A stretch of 64,000 bases of DNA from Rhytidiadelphus loreus (lineage: Eukaryota > Streptophyta > Bryopsida > Hypnales > Hylocomiaceae), in the NCBI GenBank assembly GCA_947034895.1, contig OX344761.1, positions 22,084,863-22,148,862 on the forward strand. The letters run 5' to 3'. Positions 25,187-38,875 of this stretch are shown here, piece after piece. The notes below the pieces were generated by a model. That model did no database searches. It was given only the letters and a program-made list of their open reading frames with translations, and was not told where the DNA came from. Both the position numbers and the translations under genes were made by a program. Each line of letters opens with the position of its first letter. Position 1 is the first letter of the stretch.

Positions 25187-25391
25187 TTGTTGCTTGTGAA
25201 GGAAGACTCCAAACTTATAATTATATTGCTTGTGGGGGGAAGACTCCAAACTTATGATAATATTGCTTGTGAGGAAAGACTCCAAACTTATATTATGTTG
25301 CTTGTGGGGGGAAGACTCCAAACTTATGATAATATTGCTTGTAGGGGAAGACTCCAAACTTATAATTATGTTGCTTGTGGGGGAAGACTTG
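25187..25391. repeat. ~40-bp minisatellite, 6 copies
   Basis: Six variants of TTGCTTGTGGGGGAAGACTC followed by CAAACTTATRATAAT. Unit length varies slightly (38-42 bp), so the reading frame is not kept, and the open frame through it is incidental. Confidence 0.85.
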
Positions 25392-26557
25392 GCATGAAAT
25401 TGCTCCAAACTTGGCCTATCATAAGCTAAGTTACCTTAATGAAGATATTGATACAAAAGATTATGATTATGTTGCTTATGGAGGAAAACCTAGAACTATC
25501 AAACCTAAACTCAAGATGTTGCTAAGTTGTTAGCATGAAGATTGAAGAAATTACAAAACCACATACAACCAAATGAAGGACACAAACCTTCAATTATTGG
25601 ACTATTAGGTGCATTCTTTGTTTCTACAATGAAGAATGAAGTCATCCATCAACCACTTTTAGGTCTTAGCATCCTTTTTAAGGGTTAAGATAAAAGGTAC
25701 CCATATTTCTCCTTCATTACTTGTAAAGATGGATCACTTTTCTATAGTGTTCTCTATTGTACGTAGAAAATAAATTTTAAACATGTGTTTTGCAAAGTTT
25801 CAAGCTAGGCTTAAAGTGAGTAGGTGAGTAACTTATTAGTCATAATTGTCAAGATCTTCATCTTGTTGAGTAAAGCTATCATCAACCTCCCTCTTTAGCA
25901 AAAAATGCAACCACAATAGGTTCTTAAACCCTAAAATCTTTTGAGTTTTAGTCACTTTGGGATCAAGATTTTTGAATGGAAAAAATGAAAGCCCAAATGA
26001 AATTATTAGGCTTAAGAACATGCAGAAGATTCTCATGCCTTTTTCTCTTAATAATACTAATGATTCTCTCTTTTTGTAGATTTCATCCTTTTAGTAAGTA
26101 GTTTGTTTTCCAATAGGAAAAATAGAATGAGAATTGATTTGCTCCAAATAAAATAAAAAAATTCTCTCTACCATTTTTTGAAATAGGTGAAGTACGAATA
26201 AAAAAGAAAAGGGTAAAAAAATCTAAAATTATCTTTCTATATTTGAAATAGAATAAATAGGAAGAAACAGAAAAAGAAAAAAAGAACTATCTTTTATATT
26301 TGAAATAGAATAAATAGGAAGAAAAAGGAAACAGAAAAATAGGAAGAAAATGATCAGGTCTCAATGGAAAACAGACAAAGACAATAATATCACCGTAGAT
26401 TCGTAACTAAATTTAGTGACTCAATTTTCTAACCAAAGGTACTACAGACCAAATCTCGAAAGCTTCATAGAAGCGGGACGCTGAAGATAAATCATCCAGA
26501 AAGTCGTCAAAAATATTATACTGACCTTGGCCAATATACGGTGAACTGCTCTGGAAC

Positions 26558-29500
26558 TCAGACAGAACCGTTGCTCACAGGAGTAGCTTTATTAGGGCCA
26601 TCGACAATGCCATTTGCAAGAGCCCTCACACCGTCTTCCCCAATGGGCAGATTTCTATGAGTATATTTCACACCACGGTCACCATTTACAAGCTGCCCAT
26701 TTCCCCTGAGCAACCTGCAAGAAGCGAGAGATTAGTAAATCAGGCAAATACTGCAATTAAAACAACTAAGCTCAAATTGATTCTATATTTGTCCAGAGTA
26801 CCCCCACTTGCCAACGAGGCGTAGAGTGGACTTCTCTAGAAGAGCACTTTCTATGTGCATTAGTGAAAATAACTACCAGGAAGTCATAACCATCTGTTCA
26901 GTCTTAGTAATAGCGTACCATCTGGTAGTGAGAAGACCTTCGACCCCTACAGGACCACGAGCGTGGATCCTGCCGGTGCTTATTCCAACCTGTAACCCAC
27001 AAAAAGCTACAGTTAGATCAATTTTCAGAAAATATACTACAAAAGGGTGAGACCATTCTAGAAACATTATTGGTGTATATGTGTCTAAAGCATAGTGCAT
27101 GTACTCTTTAAGAAGGAAATTTAAACTGGTAAAGTAAGAAGTGAAAATGTCTAATGGAATCGAAAAGTGTGCTCAAGTCAGTAATGGAAGAAAAGATACT
27201 AAAGATAATTCTACAATCGAGCTAAAAGAGAAGTCCAGTAAAAAGCTGAATATTGCAAATTCATTAGAAATACCTCAGCACCAAGCCCAAAGCGAGCACC
27301 ATCAGAGAAGCGGGTGCTACAATTATGAAACACCGCAGCACTGCACACCGAAACGTGAGAGGGGGTTAGGCGTTTCGGAAATATGGAGTACTTAAACGTC
27401 ACAATTTAAGACATTTGCGGTCAGTCAAGTGTGACATCAGCCAATCGAAGTTCATGACGTTTGTGATGATAATGAGGCATTACCTATCCACATGATGAAG
27501 AAAGATATCCGCAGTTGACTGATCTTCCGTCACTATGCAATCTGTGTGGGCGCTGCAGACAACCACATATTCATGCGAATTTCAGAAGCAATAGATATTC
27601 TCCACAATCTACAAATCAAGGAACCCGATGGGAGACTATTGTTATAGATCCAGAGTTCCTAAAATCATACCTTCCATGCTCATGGATGTGATCAATAGCT
27701 GCATGGACATCCTTCACCACTTCAACAGTGCAAGACAATGCGCTGTATTCAATGTGGAAGCTGGTAGCTCTTGGGAGTTTCAACAATTCTGACGCTCTTG
27801 CCCCTCCGTACAAAGTCACACCTGCAATGCAACCAGGAAGGCAATGTGAAAATAGAAGTTAAACACTTACGTGAATGAACATTTCAACTGAAGTAAGTCA
27901 TTGAGATCAACGGAGGTGAATAGGTATACAGGCAATTCAATAGAGTGTAAAGGCTCTAAAATTCTGGACTAAGAATTGGCCGCAATAGCTAACAAAGCTA
28001 TTTGGTCATGACCGTCAAAATAAAAAAAGTGGTTACTAACCAGCACTTTGTAAAGCAAAAGTAAGCATTTCCAAACCACCAGTTCCAACCAAATCTTCGT
28101 GAACAAGTAACGTCTCCTGCGAAGACAAACAACACACAGCACTATTAGTTTAATCGTAAAATCTCTTAAATAAAAAATGGTATGCCACCCACAATAGTAA
28201 TAATGTTAAGGAATCTCAGTGGTCGACAAGTGTAATAATAGCGGTTCAAGCTTACCAGGGCATTGCACGCCGCAGGGTAGTCTACTTTCGAGTCAAGCAC
28301 AATCCTTTTAGCTTTGTCTAGATCAGCAGCCTTGTCAACAAAGACATGGCACACTCCATCTGCACAGTAAGGTTTGATTAGGGTCCCTGGCAACTTAGAC
28401 ATAGAACACTCCACCTGCACCAGCTTGGAAGACAAGTTGGTCTGCAGGATACAAAAACACGACACGATACAAAAAGGTACAAAAGAGGGTCTATAGGGAT
28501 ATAGAACCTAAATCTTGTCAATCACTAGTTTAAATAAACTTGAGGTATCAAAATACTGATGTGCCGAGTGAAGAGAAGCACAGCTCTGAATGAAAGAGAA
28601 AAGATTTACAAAATCGATGGAAAAGAAGTATTGATCGCTGCTCATGCAACAAATAAGATCATGAATTATAGTAATTTTTCACTTATCTCGAGCTCCTCAC
28701 ATACGAGTACAACAATACTCAGTTCAATAGGGTAAAGGGCTGCTGACCTGCATGGCCAAGCACAGGAATTTTGGTCGAGGCCTGGATCTGTGCAACTAGC
28801 TTGTTGCTTCCACGGGGTATGACGAGGTCAATGACGTCATCCAGCTGTTCTCAAATGTGCAGCAGAATTCACTTTGAGTGAGCCAGCTGTGTAAAAAACA
28901 AAAATTCTACAAATGTGGAAGGGCAGGACCAGAGTTTGGCCCAGGTGATCTACAATCAAAATATCCAAATGAAACGGAGGTCCACAGACTCTGAGCAGGA
29001 AATCAACACTGACCTCAACTAAATGCCAAACATACAACTTGTTATGATCACAGCATCAAATCCTCACTTAGCACAGGGTAGGTGTACCTTTAGAAGGTCC
29101 GGAATTTCGTCCCTGGAAGTGACCAAACCAATAAGATTTGGACCAACCGACTTTGGCAATGCTTCTGTGATCACCTGCAAAGGTTGAAGGAGGTGAGTAA
29201 TCTTCAAAATAAAGTGTGCTAAAGAAGGGTAAAATTGATTAGGAACCCTACTCCTCAACAACAATTACAGACCTTAGAAACTAGCTATACAAAGCATAAT
29301 ACCTTGTGAAGGATGGCATTCGATCGTGCTGCTTCCTTTCCACCCTTTAACAACAGTCCGTTTCCACTGCGAATTGCTAGAGATGCTATCTGATCCACAA
29401 GCAGCACTTCGGTCATGTTCTCTACAGCCGCGTGAATATTGGCTAAATTCTCTTCATGAAAGGAATCCAAGTGGAGCATACTACAGACATCAGGATACTT

Positions 29501-32500
29501 GATAAGAACACAGATCAACACTAAATGTAACCTCAGATTAAAGATAACAGCATGCAAGGTTCAGATGTACCTGAACTAGAGCATCAGGGCGAGACTCGAA
29601 CACAACCAAGACAACTCCCAAAGGACAAGAAGTCTTCTCTAATATCAATCCTTCAGCGACCTGATTTTTAGGACATTTGAGATGAGGCATAAGTAGTGCA
29701 AAATTATAGCATCCTAGACATGCATGCAACCGTCATAGTCTGATATCTACATCTCAATTCTCAATATTTTGGATTCTCAGAATTCAAGTTCTTTCGAGAT
29801 AAAAAATTTAAATAATGATGAGATAACAATGATATTCCTAAGAGAACAACCCACACTTGAGTTCAACCCTGAGTTAAATCTGATTGTTCTCGAGCAGCAA
29901 ATGACTGACAGCTTAAGAAATTGAACTGGTTCCAGATGTTTTGCTTTACCCTGCTAAAGATGTTACCAAATTAATTATTCTTCAAGCACACTTACCTCAG
30001 TGCGTTTCAACACTTCCCCAACAGGCTCCTTCATGTCTGCCAGAGTCCTGAGAGAGCTGGCCAGTGCCGCAATCTGTGAAATAGAGTTAAACTTAGCAAC
30101 GAGGAAACATAGATATTACATCAGCAGCAATCCATTCTAAGACGTCAAAGCAAAAGTTGTGAAGTAGAGCATGCCTGGTTGCAGTGGAGATAGAAAAAAC
30201 GTTCCGGAAATCCAATAGTAATAAGTAATAGTAATAGATAACATCAAATCCGTGTATTCGACAAAATCTTACCTTCCCAGGCTTAATAGTAAGCCGATCA
30301 ATCAAAGATCTAGAGATCCCACTCGTTTGTGCAAGCTCCACGTCTGCGTTGTTCTCAGCCTTAATCTTAGCTTCATTTGCGAGCAAGGCATCTGCTACCA
30401 CGTGCAATATTGAATATCGCTCCTCAGATGTGAGACTCTGTTCACTCCATCCACCAAAGCAACAGGTAAATTTCGCACGAAACTTGTACTGGATCATTCA
30501 CATACTGTAATATCCTCTGATCTGTTTCAAAACGAACCTAATAAACTGCGTCCATAATGAGATGGATGATGAGTATGACACTTGTGTACATACGGGTTAT
30601 AGGAAGGAGGGTTTCCATTACAAGTTGAGGAACAAAGGATTTTGCAAACATGGCATGCTCTCTTTCATTGAAGGGGTCAATCTCATGATATTTCTAAGCA
30701 AGGTGCATCATATTGGCAAGCCTTAACTGGATTTGTAACATTGTTAAGGGCTTCCAATCGGGGAGGTAAGAGAGATGGGCAAACCTGTAAGCGGCGGCTT
30801 CCATCCCTAGCAGCAACTGCCATATCCCTAGCACCAGTTTCTTTCTGATCAACCCAACGATGAGCATCCTTGTGGAAGAGAGTGCCAATGTGGTCTCCTC
30901 GCATAACCCGCTGCAAGCCATCTGCAGCACACCCACTTCCCTCCAAAGGCGGCCAATGATCAGCTGTGAATTGGCAAGATCTGAAAGTGAACCATAAGAA
31001 TTGCTTACATCGCAAAAAAGTAAAGGTAGACGGAGAAAAGCAGACCTGGAGATAACAACAGGAATTCCAGCTGAAGCAGCTTGCCAGGCAGCATACACCT
31101 TGGCAGTCATGCCTCCTCTGCCCACCCTGGATTTTGCACCAAATGTGACCATATCGTCGTGCTTTTCCTTCAAGTATGTGTGAATTAATTGCGACTTGGG
31201 TTCACTTGGAGGGCCCGTGTAGAGCCCTTCCACATCACTCAAAAGAATTAGGAGGTCTGCTTGAATCTCCAATGCCAAGAGCGCAGCCAAACTATCGTTG
31301 TCCCAGAAAATTCCAGTTGCATCCTGTTTGCAAGACAATGCGCGCATGAACACATAATTTACTTGTGGAAAAACACATTGCATGTGCAAATTAGCAAGGC
31401 TAATATCTCTTGCTTCAAGAAAATTAGAAACAAAAGGAAAGGGGAGAAGATACTTGAGGGAAGAGCTTACAAGCAAAGGAAAAAATAAATGAATGATAAA
31501 AAAATATATGAAAAATGACCACATTCGGCCGTGTGAGCAATGAAAACACATGGCAACACTGGCAACTAAAACAACATGGCCACAAAGAATTGGGAATTGC
31601 CTGGTACGGACTCTTCCTAGTTGACACGGCATCATTCTCGTTAAAGATTGGAACCACTCGCAATGCTAGCAAAGAATTCACGGTCTCAGACAGCTGCTGC
31701 CGAAACTCTGGGTCTTTGAAGTCATTGTCTGTTACAAGAAGTTGAGACGATGCTACATCCAGCTGCACCAGCACAACCATAAAGCCAAATTCCAGGTAAG
31801 GCAATGGAGCTCCACATCTGGTGACGTCTCTATTAAGCACAAGGAATCGTCTTCAATTAACAAAGCAGAAAAATCTAAATGCCCTCACCAAAAGTTCTTC
31901 CCTGCGGAGCCAATTTTTGTTGCAGTCCTCGCACAAAGAAGGAAACACAAGCAATTCGTACCTGGCTAAACAAGCTATCGTAAAGAGCCATGAGTCCACT
32001 CTGCCCGACTGCCGCACATGCTTTCCCATCCAAATCCCGCTCCGGCTTCTGCAAATCTAATAAACTACAACATTTCACAAAAGTCAGAAGACTCGCCAAA
32101 CTAAAACAACCTTCTTGTGCCTTCTATACACATTCTCCACAAGCTCACCTGCTGTTCATCATGCGCTGATGCCGCAGCTTCTGTCTACCAACGCCTACCG
32201 CACCCGACGTGACAAAAATGACCTCCTTCCCGTCAGACATGAGCTCCTTCACCTGCTCACAGATTGCGCCCAAGCGACCCAACGCCAAGCGGCCATCATT
32301 GCGCGTTACGACTGCCGTGCCAACCTACACCAATTCCCTCCAATTCAGTCCCAAATTTCCTTCAACAGAACTTTGAGGATTCAAATTGAATCTGCAAATG
32401 CGCAGCCGACACTATATGAAAACTCTCCCAAATTCCGGACAGTGCGAATAAGACTGGATTGCAATGCACCTTGATAACCACCCTTTTGGTGTCCTTGATG

Positions 32501-32520
32501 AAGGCACGAGAGGGATCCAT
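26558..32520 (-). CDS. P5CS: Delta-1-pyrroline-5-carboxylate synthase (P5CS)
   Basis: Complete bifunctional enzyme for the first two steps of proline synthesis from glutamate, 739 residues, 19 exons. Exons 5' to 3': 32470-32520, 32149-32324, 31962-32064, 31601-31762, 31046-31323, 30785-30935, 30273-30437, 29996-30073, 29571-29660, 29303-29389, 29088-29174, 28748-28844, 28256-28359, 28041-28116, 27671-27821, 27484-27552, 27274-27340, 26919-26989, 26558-26714. The N-terminal glutamate-5-kinase (exons 1-6) shows [22 protein letters not shown] and SRVGRGGM. The C-terminal glutamyl-phosphate reductase shows [24 protein letters not shown] and catalytic Cys540 in DYPAACNAL. Phe125 in TDNDFKD corresponds to the residue tied to proline feedback inhibition in known plant P5CS, so the enzyme is probably feedback-sensitive. 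The intron after exon 4 starts with GC. The tail is about 20 residues longer than usual. Confidence 0.97.
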
Positions 32521-34190
32521 GGCGCCTCCGCTTGAGCCCCTCAGCCTATGAACTTTTCTATAAGTCTGTATACCTCAAAGAAGTAGAACTTCAATCAATC
32601 AAAATAAATTTGAAAGATTCATCAATTGCACATCAAACTGCAGATGCAGTAAAGCAGACATGCTATCAATGAAAGATTCTGAAATGTTTTGTCTTCTATG
32701 TTTCTTTGACAAAGACAATGATACTGATCGTACAGAGCATACCAGCTTGGGACTCGGGAGGAATCTCAACGGTTGGTTGTGACGCTAGAGCTCCTGGAGC
32801 TGCAATATCCACATCTTTCTGTTATTCAAGTACAAGGTTGGTACAGTATATTAAAAAAAATTACAAAAGAGGATACTAAAACCACTGACCTATTCTTGGA
32901 TTCTCTCGGTTCTGTTCCAGTCACCCTAAAATTTTAGTAGAAGCTGGTACATAGATCAAACTTGCATCAGTTGCATGGATGAGCAATTGCACTGACGGGA
33001 ATTCCGGACGGGTATAGTATCCTCCAACTTACACTGAACGATGCCTGCGGTCTTATACAACGTCCGTTAAAACCACACTTTTCCTGCTGCCCGCTTCAAA
33101 GGGAAAGGAAGTACATGCCAACTGAAGCAGCAGAACATGCCGAAATCGGAGGGCACACAAAAGATTTTTCAGCAATATCGAACGGAAAAACCTAATACTG
33201 GAAACGCCAATTTCGTAAATTGGGCGACACTCCGACACTTGGGCACGGTTCAGGATGCTGGACCGGCAACTAAAATGGATACCTGGCCTAGTTTGTGACC
33301 TGAAATTAGATCTTGGTGATAAGATATAGGTCACAATTTGTAACTGCGTGTGAGAATGTCGCCAATTTAACGAAATTGATGTTTGGCGCCTTCAATTCCC
33401 TTCAGGATCGATGTCCCGTCTACATCTGCAAATTGTACTCTCAAATCTCATCTCCTAACTACGTCAAAATTGGGCCTTCACTTTTGTAACAACGGCTCAT
33501 TTCACTGCTAGGTGTTCTGTAGCTAGGAAAGCATGGAATATGTGAAGGAACGAACCAAGTGGCACTTGGAACTCTCGGTTCTGTTCCAAGTTGTCAAGCT
33601 GTTGTATACAAGCCGATTCAGCTCTTTCGCGCTTCGTCCCGCGTTGATCGACTCGACGACGTCAGTCAAGCCCTGCAGAGGCAAACCACTCACCGGAATC
33701 ATTTCCCCTAAAACCAGAAGCTAGGACCGCGAACACACAATGATCCTTGTCAAAATCATTCAAACCCACTGCAACGATGCCACTAACCTGTGGGAAATTA
33801 GGTAGCACTGGCTCAGTTCTGGGGTAGAACTCTAGGTATTGAGCTGACGGGATTCTGCATATCAACACCAATATCGTCTCTTCCCGAAATGAGTTTAAAT
33901 GTGAAATTCAGTTGGCACAGGGAAAACCTAGGAACCCAGATTGCGGAAACTTGGAAAGGTGACGACTGCAAAAGCAGGACAAGTTCGAGCGCATTCGAAG
34001 CATTGTGATTACGAACACAAAAAACAGATGCCAACAGGGTTCGAAAGGAATGCAATTGTGCACTCACCTCGTCCGCGGAAGCAGCGGCCGTCACGACTTT
34101 CGTCCATCACCTGTACACAACCTCGTGCAAGGGAGGGACAGAGGAGCCCTCAACCCTAATGTGTGTCATAGGAAGTCTATTTTACAGTTT
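32521..34190 (-). promoter_or_regulatory. Presumed 5' leader and promoter region of P5CS
   Basis: No second gene is recognisable here. The region is less AT-rich than the intergenic DNA beyond 34.2 kb and probably includes the P5CS 5' UTR, perhaps with an intron, and its promoter. A telo-box-like AACCCTAA lies near 34153. The transcription start cannot be fixed from sequence alone. Confidence 0.4.
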
Positions 34191-36810
34191 GGTCCTTGAT
34201 ACACCAAAAAATTATCTACTGTATGCAATTTTGGTTTGGAATAGACAAATAGAAAGATAACTTCATTAATAATTTAGAAAAAGAATTTAGTCTTAAGTGA
34301 TTTTTAAGTCAAAAATATTGTCTAAAGTTGGATAGGAACATCCAATTATTTACTATATCATTTGGAGAAGAATAGATCATCTTTCCATGAAAGCATTACC
34401 ATTCTTGCTTGGACAAATGCACAAACCAAAGCTCATATGGTGCGCTTTGAAGTAGGTGGTGGTGAGACTCTCACATTTGCCCCATACAATGTCTTATCGT
34501 TGAGGATTACTAAACCAAAGGAAAGTTATAAAATAAGGCTTCTCCTACAAGTCTTCTTGTTCCTCCTTTCTAAAGTTGCAAAATAAGCCTTTTACAGGCG
34601 TATCCACTTATTGAAAAAAAATCTAGGTTGTTTTCATTGGTAGTTCCAAAACCTTGAAAAGTAGATAAGGTTAGGTCAATCACTAATGAGGATGACAATG
34701 GTATCTGAGATGGAGGCAATTATGGTAGAGGCATCTCAAACAGGGACAATGGTAATGGAGGCATCTCAAACAGGAGTTGTTGCGGTGGAGAAAGTTGTAC
34801 TAGAAGTGTCTCCAATGGTGGAAGTTGCCTTAGAGGCGTGTGCAATGGAGATATCTTGACACGTAAGGGCAATTCCATCAAAGGCGTCTGTAATATGGGC
34901 AACAACAATGTATATATCCTTAGTGCATATATGTATACTACTATAGTATTGGCACTTTGTTTCCCATAAACTGCACCCACCTTTTGAATATATGGCTCTA
35001 ATCTATCGATCCTATCCCTCTTTGTTTTTTGGTACACTTAAAAAACAACCCATTAACAACATCACCAAGCGTGTCTTGGTATTGGGGCAGTCTTTCAAAA
35101 TGCCCAACTACACAAAACTCCATGCTATCTCTAGGAAAATGTTGAGGATACTTTACACCTACTCACTTCTTTAACCCATAAAGACTTACTACTATGGTTT
35201 GTGACTTAGATGGCCAATGAGTAATGTATGGTATTCCATTACTCAACCACTATGCGCCATCAAAAATGACTAAAAAAAGTACGGTTGATGTATTGTGTAG
35301 GTGTTGTAGGTGAGGTGGAAGCTACTAAAGGGACGACATGTGAGGTGGAGACAAGGGAGGGAGAAAGAGTTGAAGAAAAGACACTTGAAGGACAGGCAAA
35401 TGAAGAGGGGGATTCATGGAAAACTATGCTTGAAGCTCTTTGATGTGAAGAAGAGCTAGCTCTTAATAATGAATTTCCAGTATCCCTTCTATGCATTCCA
35501 ACTTTTGGAGGATATGCGAAAAATAGGGCTCTTTTTCCAATTGGCCTTGGAAAAAACATCATACATGCATTAGGGCTTGCACTTGTTGGTGGTGGCGGTA
35601 TCTACACATTTGTGCTTGATGGTAGTGGTGGTGGTGTCTTTAGACTTGTAGATGGTGTTGTATTTTCTATGTTCCTTGTGCCGTATTTGGAAGAATATTT
35701 TCTTCAATGTTCGGAAGAAAACAACATAGGTAACATGGAGAACACAACAAAATATCCAAAATTATCACTTTTTAGTGCATTGAGTATAGATAGAAAATAT
35801 AAACATTTTTCAAACTTTCAACCATTCAGATTTATATAAGACTTTTATAGGGATTTGTAGGAAAAATTGTCCATTTGAAAACATACATTATGAGATTAGA
35901 GTAATTGCACACTAAAATACACAAAATCCCATCATGCAATGGAAGTGCATAGAATGCTTGATTTACACTACTAGTAGTTTTGCATCAAGCTTGAGATATT
36001 TACACTAGAAATCGCACTAGCATATTTATGCCTTTTTCCACAAATAATTAATGAACTTCAATAAGAGATTTGTAAAAGATAAACCCTCACAATTTCTATG
36101 AAATAAACATTGAAAAAAACAAATATAAAAAATATGATTTTTTAAACCCTTAAAGTCCAATCTAAGATTTTGAACTTCAAAGTTGAATGTGTAAATTCAA
36201 AAAATCCTAAAATAGTACATATGATATTGAAAAATAAAATAATTTCAATTGTAAAAATCTACATTAAAAAATTTGAAAATTATCAAGATAGTTTCAATGA
36301 AGTTTAGATTCACTGTGCATGATGCATTGTGATAAAACACTTTCTGGGTGTAAATTCTCCAATTTCAAGTGCTTGAAGAAATTTTTAAATTTTGGGGTGG
36401 TGGTCAAGTAGCCTATATTGTCTTTTTCCTCTTAAAATTGCCCTCTACTTCAAATTCACTATTAATTTATTTTAGACATTTTTCAAGTTTCTCAAAACTC
36501 TATATTTTAGTACATTGGTGACAAAAAAAAACTTTCTTAATGTAGTGTGCAAATACTTACTATAACATTGGAAGTTTGAAGAAAAAAATTAGGGAACTTG
36601 CCCAATATGATCAAACTATTCAACTTTGGGAATTTTGACCATTGAATAAGGAGTTATGTTAGTTACTTGCATGTCAATTTTCAAAGATAATGGAAGTATA
36701 AATTACCTATAAATATCTTGTATTGTGAGGATGTTATTTAAAAACAAACAAACTATATGAGCAAGATTTTTTTCTTACTACTATTTTTTTATAAGAATCA
36801 AAATCTCAAT

Positions 36811-36925
36811 GGTCAACACATAGCTTTTTTTCTCTAAATCAAGTACAAAAAAAAATATATCTATGTCAATCGTCAACACATAGCTTTTTTTTGTCTAAAT
36901 CAAGTACAAAAAAAAATATATCTAT
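36811..36925. repeat. ~62-bp tandem duplication
   Basis: Two copies of a unit containing GTCAACACATAGCTTTTTT, CTAAATCAAGTACAAAAA and ATATATCTAT lie head to tail with one or two differences. Non-coding. Confidence 0.85.
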
Positions 36926-38147
36926 CTCATAAATCTACACTAGAATTTGATCTCATGATTTTAAATTGTTCTAAAATGGTCATTTTCATTAAATTGAATG
37001 AAAATTGGAAAAAAAAGTTAAATTTTTTTTCAACTAAACCTTACTACCCTTTATTATTATGAAAATGTGTGGAAGAAATTGCAAACCATGTGAATTTATA
37101 GATTGCGAGATATAAACATTCAATTAATGAAAAAACAAAACTCACTTGATTATTTGCCCTCTCAATTAGTATATTGCTCAAGTTGCCCCTAAACTTTCAA
37201 ACCCTATAACTTTTGATATGGAATTTGATCAATTGTTTTTTTTAAATTTTCACAAAGTATGCATTTTTGGTTATAATTTCAATTTCATTCATTCAAAAAT
37301 GACTTTGTATGCACCTACTCAAGCCTTCTTGTCCTTTAATTAGGGATAAAGTTCCAAACTATACATTATAGAAAATTTTCAAATTTTGTTAAATTCAATC
37401 AATTGCAACATCAAAACTTGTAATGGATTTTTACACAAAGTTCTAATATCTAGGACAAGTTTACATTTACATTTCAAGGTAGCTCAATCTAAAAAGTGAC
37501 AAGTAGTGGATTACCGCAAAATTAATGAAATTGATATTTCAATTAAAAACACCCTTGTAGATAGGTTAGACACCCTTAAGTAGTAAAAGTCTAAGTTGAC
37601 CCCTAAAGTTCCATCATTATTCCCTTCAAGGACAAAATGGATTTGGGACAAGCTCCTACAGTCTCAATATTCACCATGATTTTTTTAAACATCTTGAGAA
37701 GATAGAAAAATACGTTAGCTTTTGGGGAATATAATTTTTATGTCAATTGGTGTATGAGAAAAAAAATTATGGCACAAAAAGTCCTTTTTTTAGGTGCGGT
37801 GGACAAAAAATCCTCCCACAAAAATTAAATTAAATTAAATTAAATTTTTTCTCATAGATTGTAATTTTATCTACATGGAAAACTTTTATTTGTTTTATTT
37901 GGATATAGTGTTTGAAAGTTATGAACAATCTTATTTTTTGGGCAATTTGAGCATCTTTTTGAAAAAATAATTTGTAGGATTTAGTTATGAACTCAATTTT
38001 CACAATTTTTCAAGATTAAATGGTTCACAACAATTAAATCTTTTGCTAAAACAATCTCACTATTGAGATTAGTGTACTCCAATTCCATCTTAGAGCTATT
38101 AATGATTTAGATTTTCCTTCAATCTTGAATCCAATTTTGGAAGTATC

Positions 38148-38345
38148 CTTCTACAATGTATTTTTTTATTTCAAAAATTTGTAAATATTTATTATTAACA
38201 AATAAAAATATCAATAATTCAAAACATAAACTTTCAAGTAGGGAAATCTATTCATATTTTATTTATTTATTTATATTTAAAATTCATAAAGTAAATTGGG
38301 GGTCCAAAGTTTTGTTTACACGTGATTTCTAATGGACACTCTAAG
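38148..38345. repeat. Second copy of the right half of the nested hAT-like element
   Basis: This segment matches 40630-40838 closely: TTCTACAATGTAT, AACAAATAAAAATATCAATAATTCAAA (in pieces), GGGTCCAAAGTTTTGTT, CTAATGGACACTCTAA. It ends in CCCCCCAGAG, like the right end of the element at 40278-40843. I could not find its left end, so it is either a truncated or a larger relative. Confidence 0.7.
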
Positions 38346-38584
38346 TGACCCCCCAGAGACTTATGCACTAAACACTTAGTCTAAAGAATGGAAATTCTTT
38401 ACAAAGTCATGTGCCAAAAAATCATGAATTTTAAGTGTCTTATTTTGAAATTTTCTATTTATAATTGTTGTTCTAGCCTTGGTTAGAAATGGTTGCAGCC
38501 TAGCTCCACGTTGGGTATGGATCCTTGGTTGGGAATGGTGGTTCTACCATAACAGTGAGAAAGCATGTCAGAGTCTTGGGTGAC

Positions 38585-38875
38585 TGACTTAGGGCTTCCT
38601 TATATGTATCGGTGATCGGGGAACTTTCACATTGGGTGCTATAGGAAAAAATAGCCATTGCACTTTCATGTGGACTCGTTGGGTGGTGATGGAGACAATA
38701 AAAAATTCTCATGTATTAGATTCCCTAGTCTTCACTAATGAGGTTGTCCACCGATATTGGTGAAACTTAGAATCTTCCTTTGCCACTTGCCCAACCTAGC
38801 AAGACAAATCGGTGGAGCTACTTTTGTCTTCTTGCTTGAATTAGAGGAAAACTCGCCCGGTAATATCCACACAAC
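38585..38875 (+). repeat. Inverted partner of the repeat at 44.76-45.13 kb
   Basis: About 290 bp is the reverse complement of 44760-45126 with divergence. Shared runs include ATGTATCGGT, ACTTTCATGTGGAC, TATTAGATTCCCT and TTTTGTCTTCTTGCTTGAAT. The two copies flank the Harbinger remnant in opposite orientation. They may be dispersed copies or the long ends of a composite element. Confidence 0.7.

Larger units (their letters stand above)
18591..26557. other. AT-rich intergenic, repeat-derived DNA
   Basis: About 8 kb of strongly AT-rich sequence with no recognisable gene. Short frames, such as the 118-residue one on the minus strand at 21765-22121, show no domain. It holds a dispersed repeat (23335-23960) and several minisatellites (24530-25391). 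The last few hundred bases (about 26350-26557) are probably the 3' UTR of the P5CS gene. Confidence 0.6.

Noticed and set aside
31515..32474. Several plus-strand frames opposite P5CS
   Set aside because: They are antisense shadows of P5CS exons and introns, where the minus strand has clear conserved enzyme motifs.
34720..35562. Leu/Pro- and Ser-rich minus-strand frames
   Set aside because: Composition comes from short imperfect repeats (GGAGGCATCTCAAACAGG-like). No domain. At best scraps of a decayed transposon ORF.
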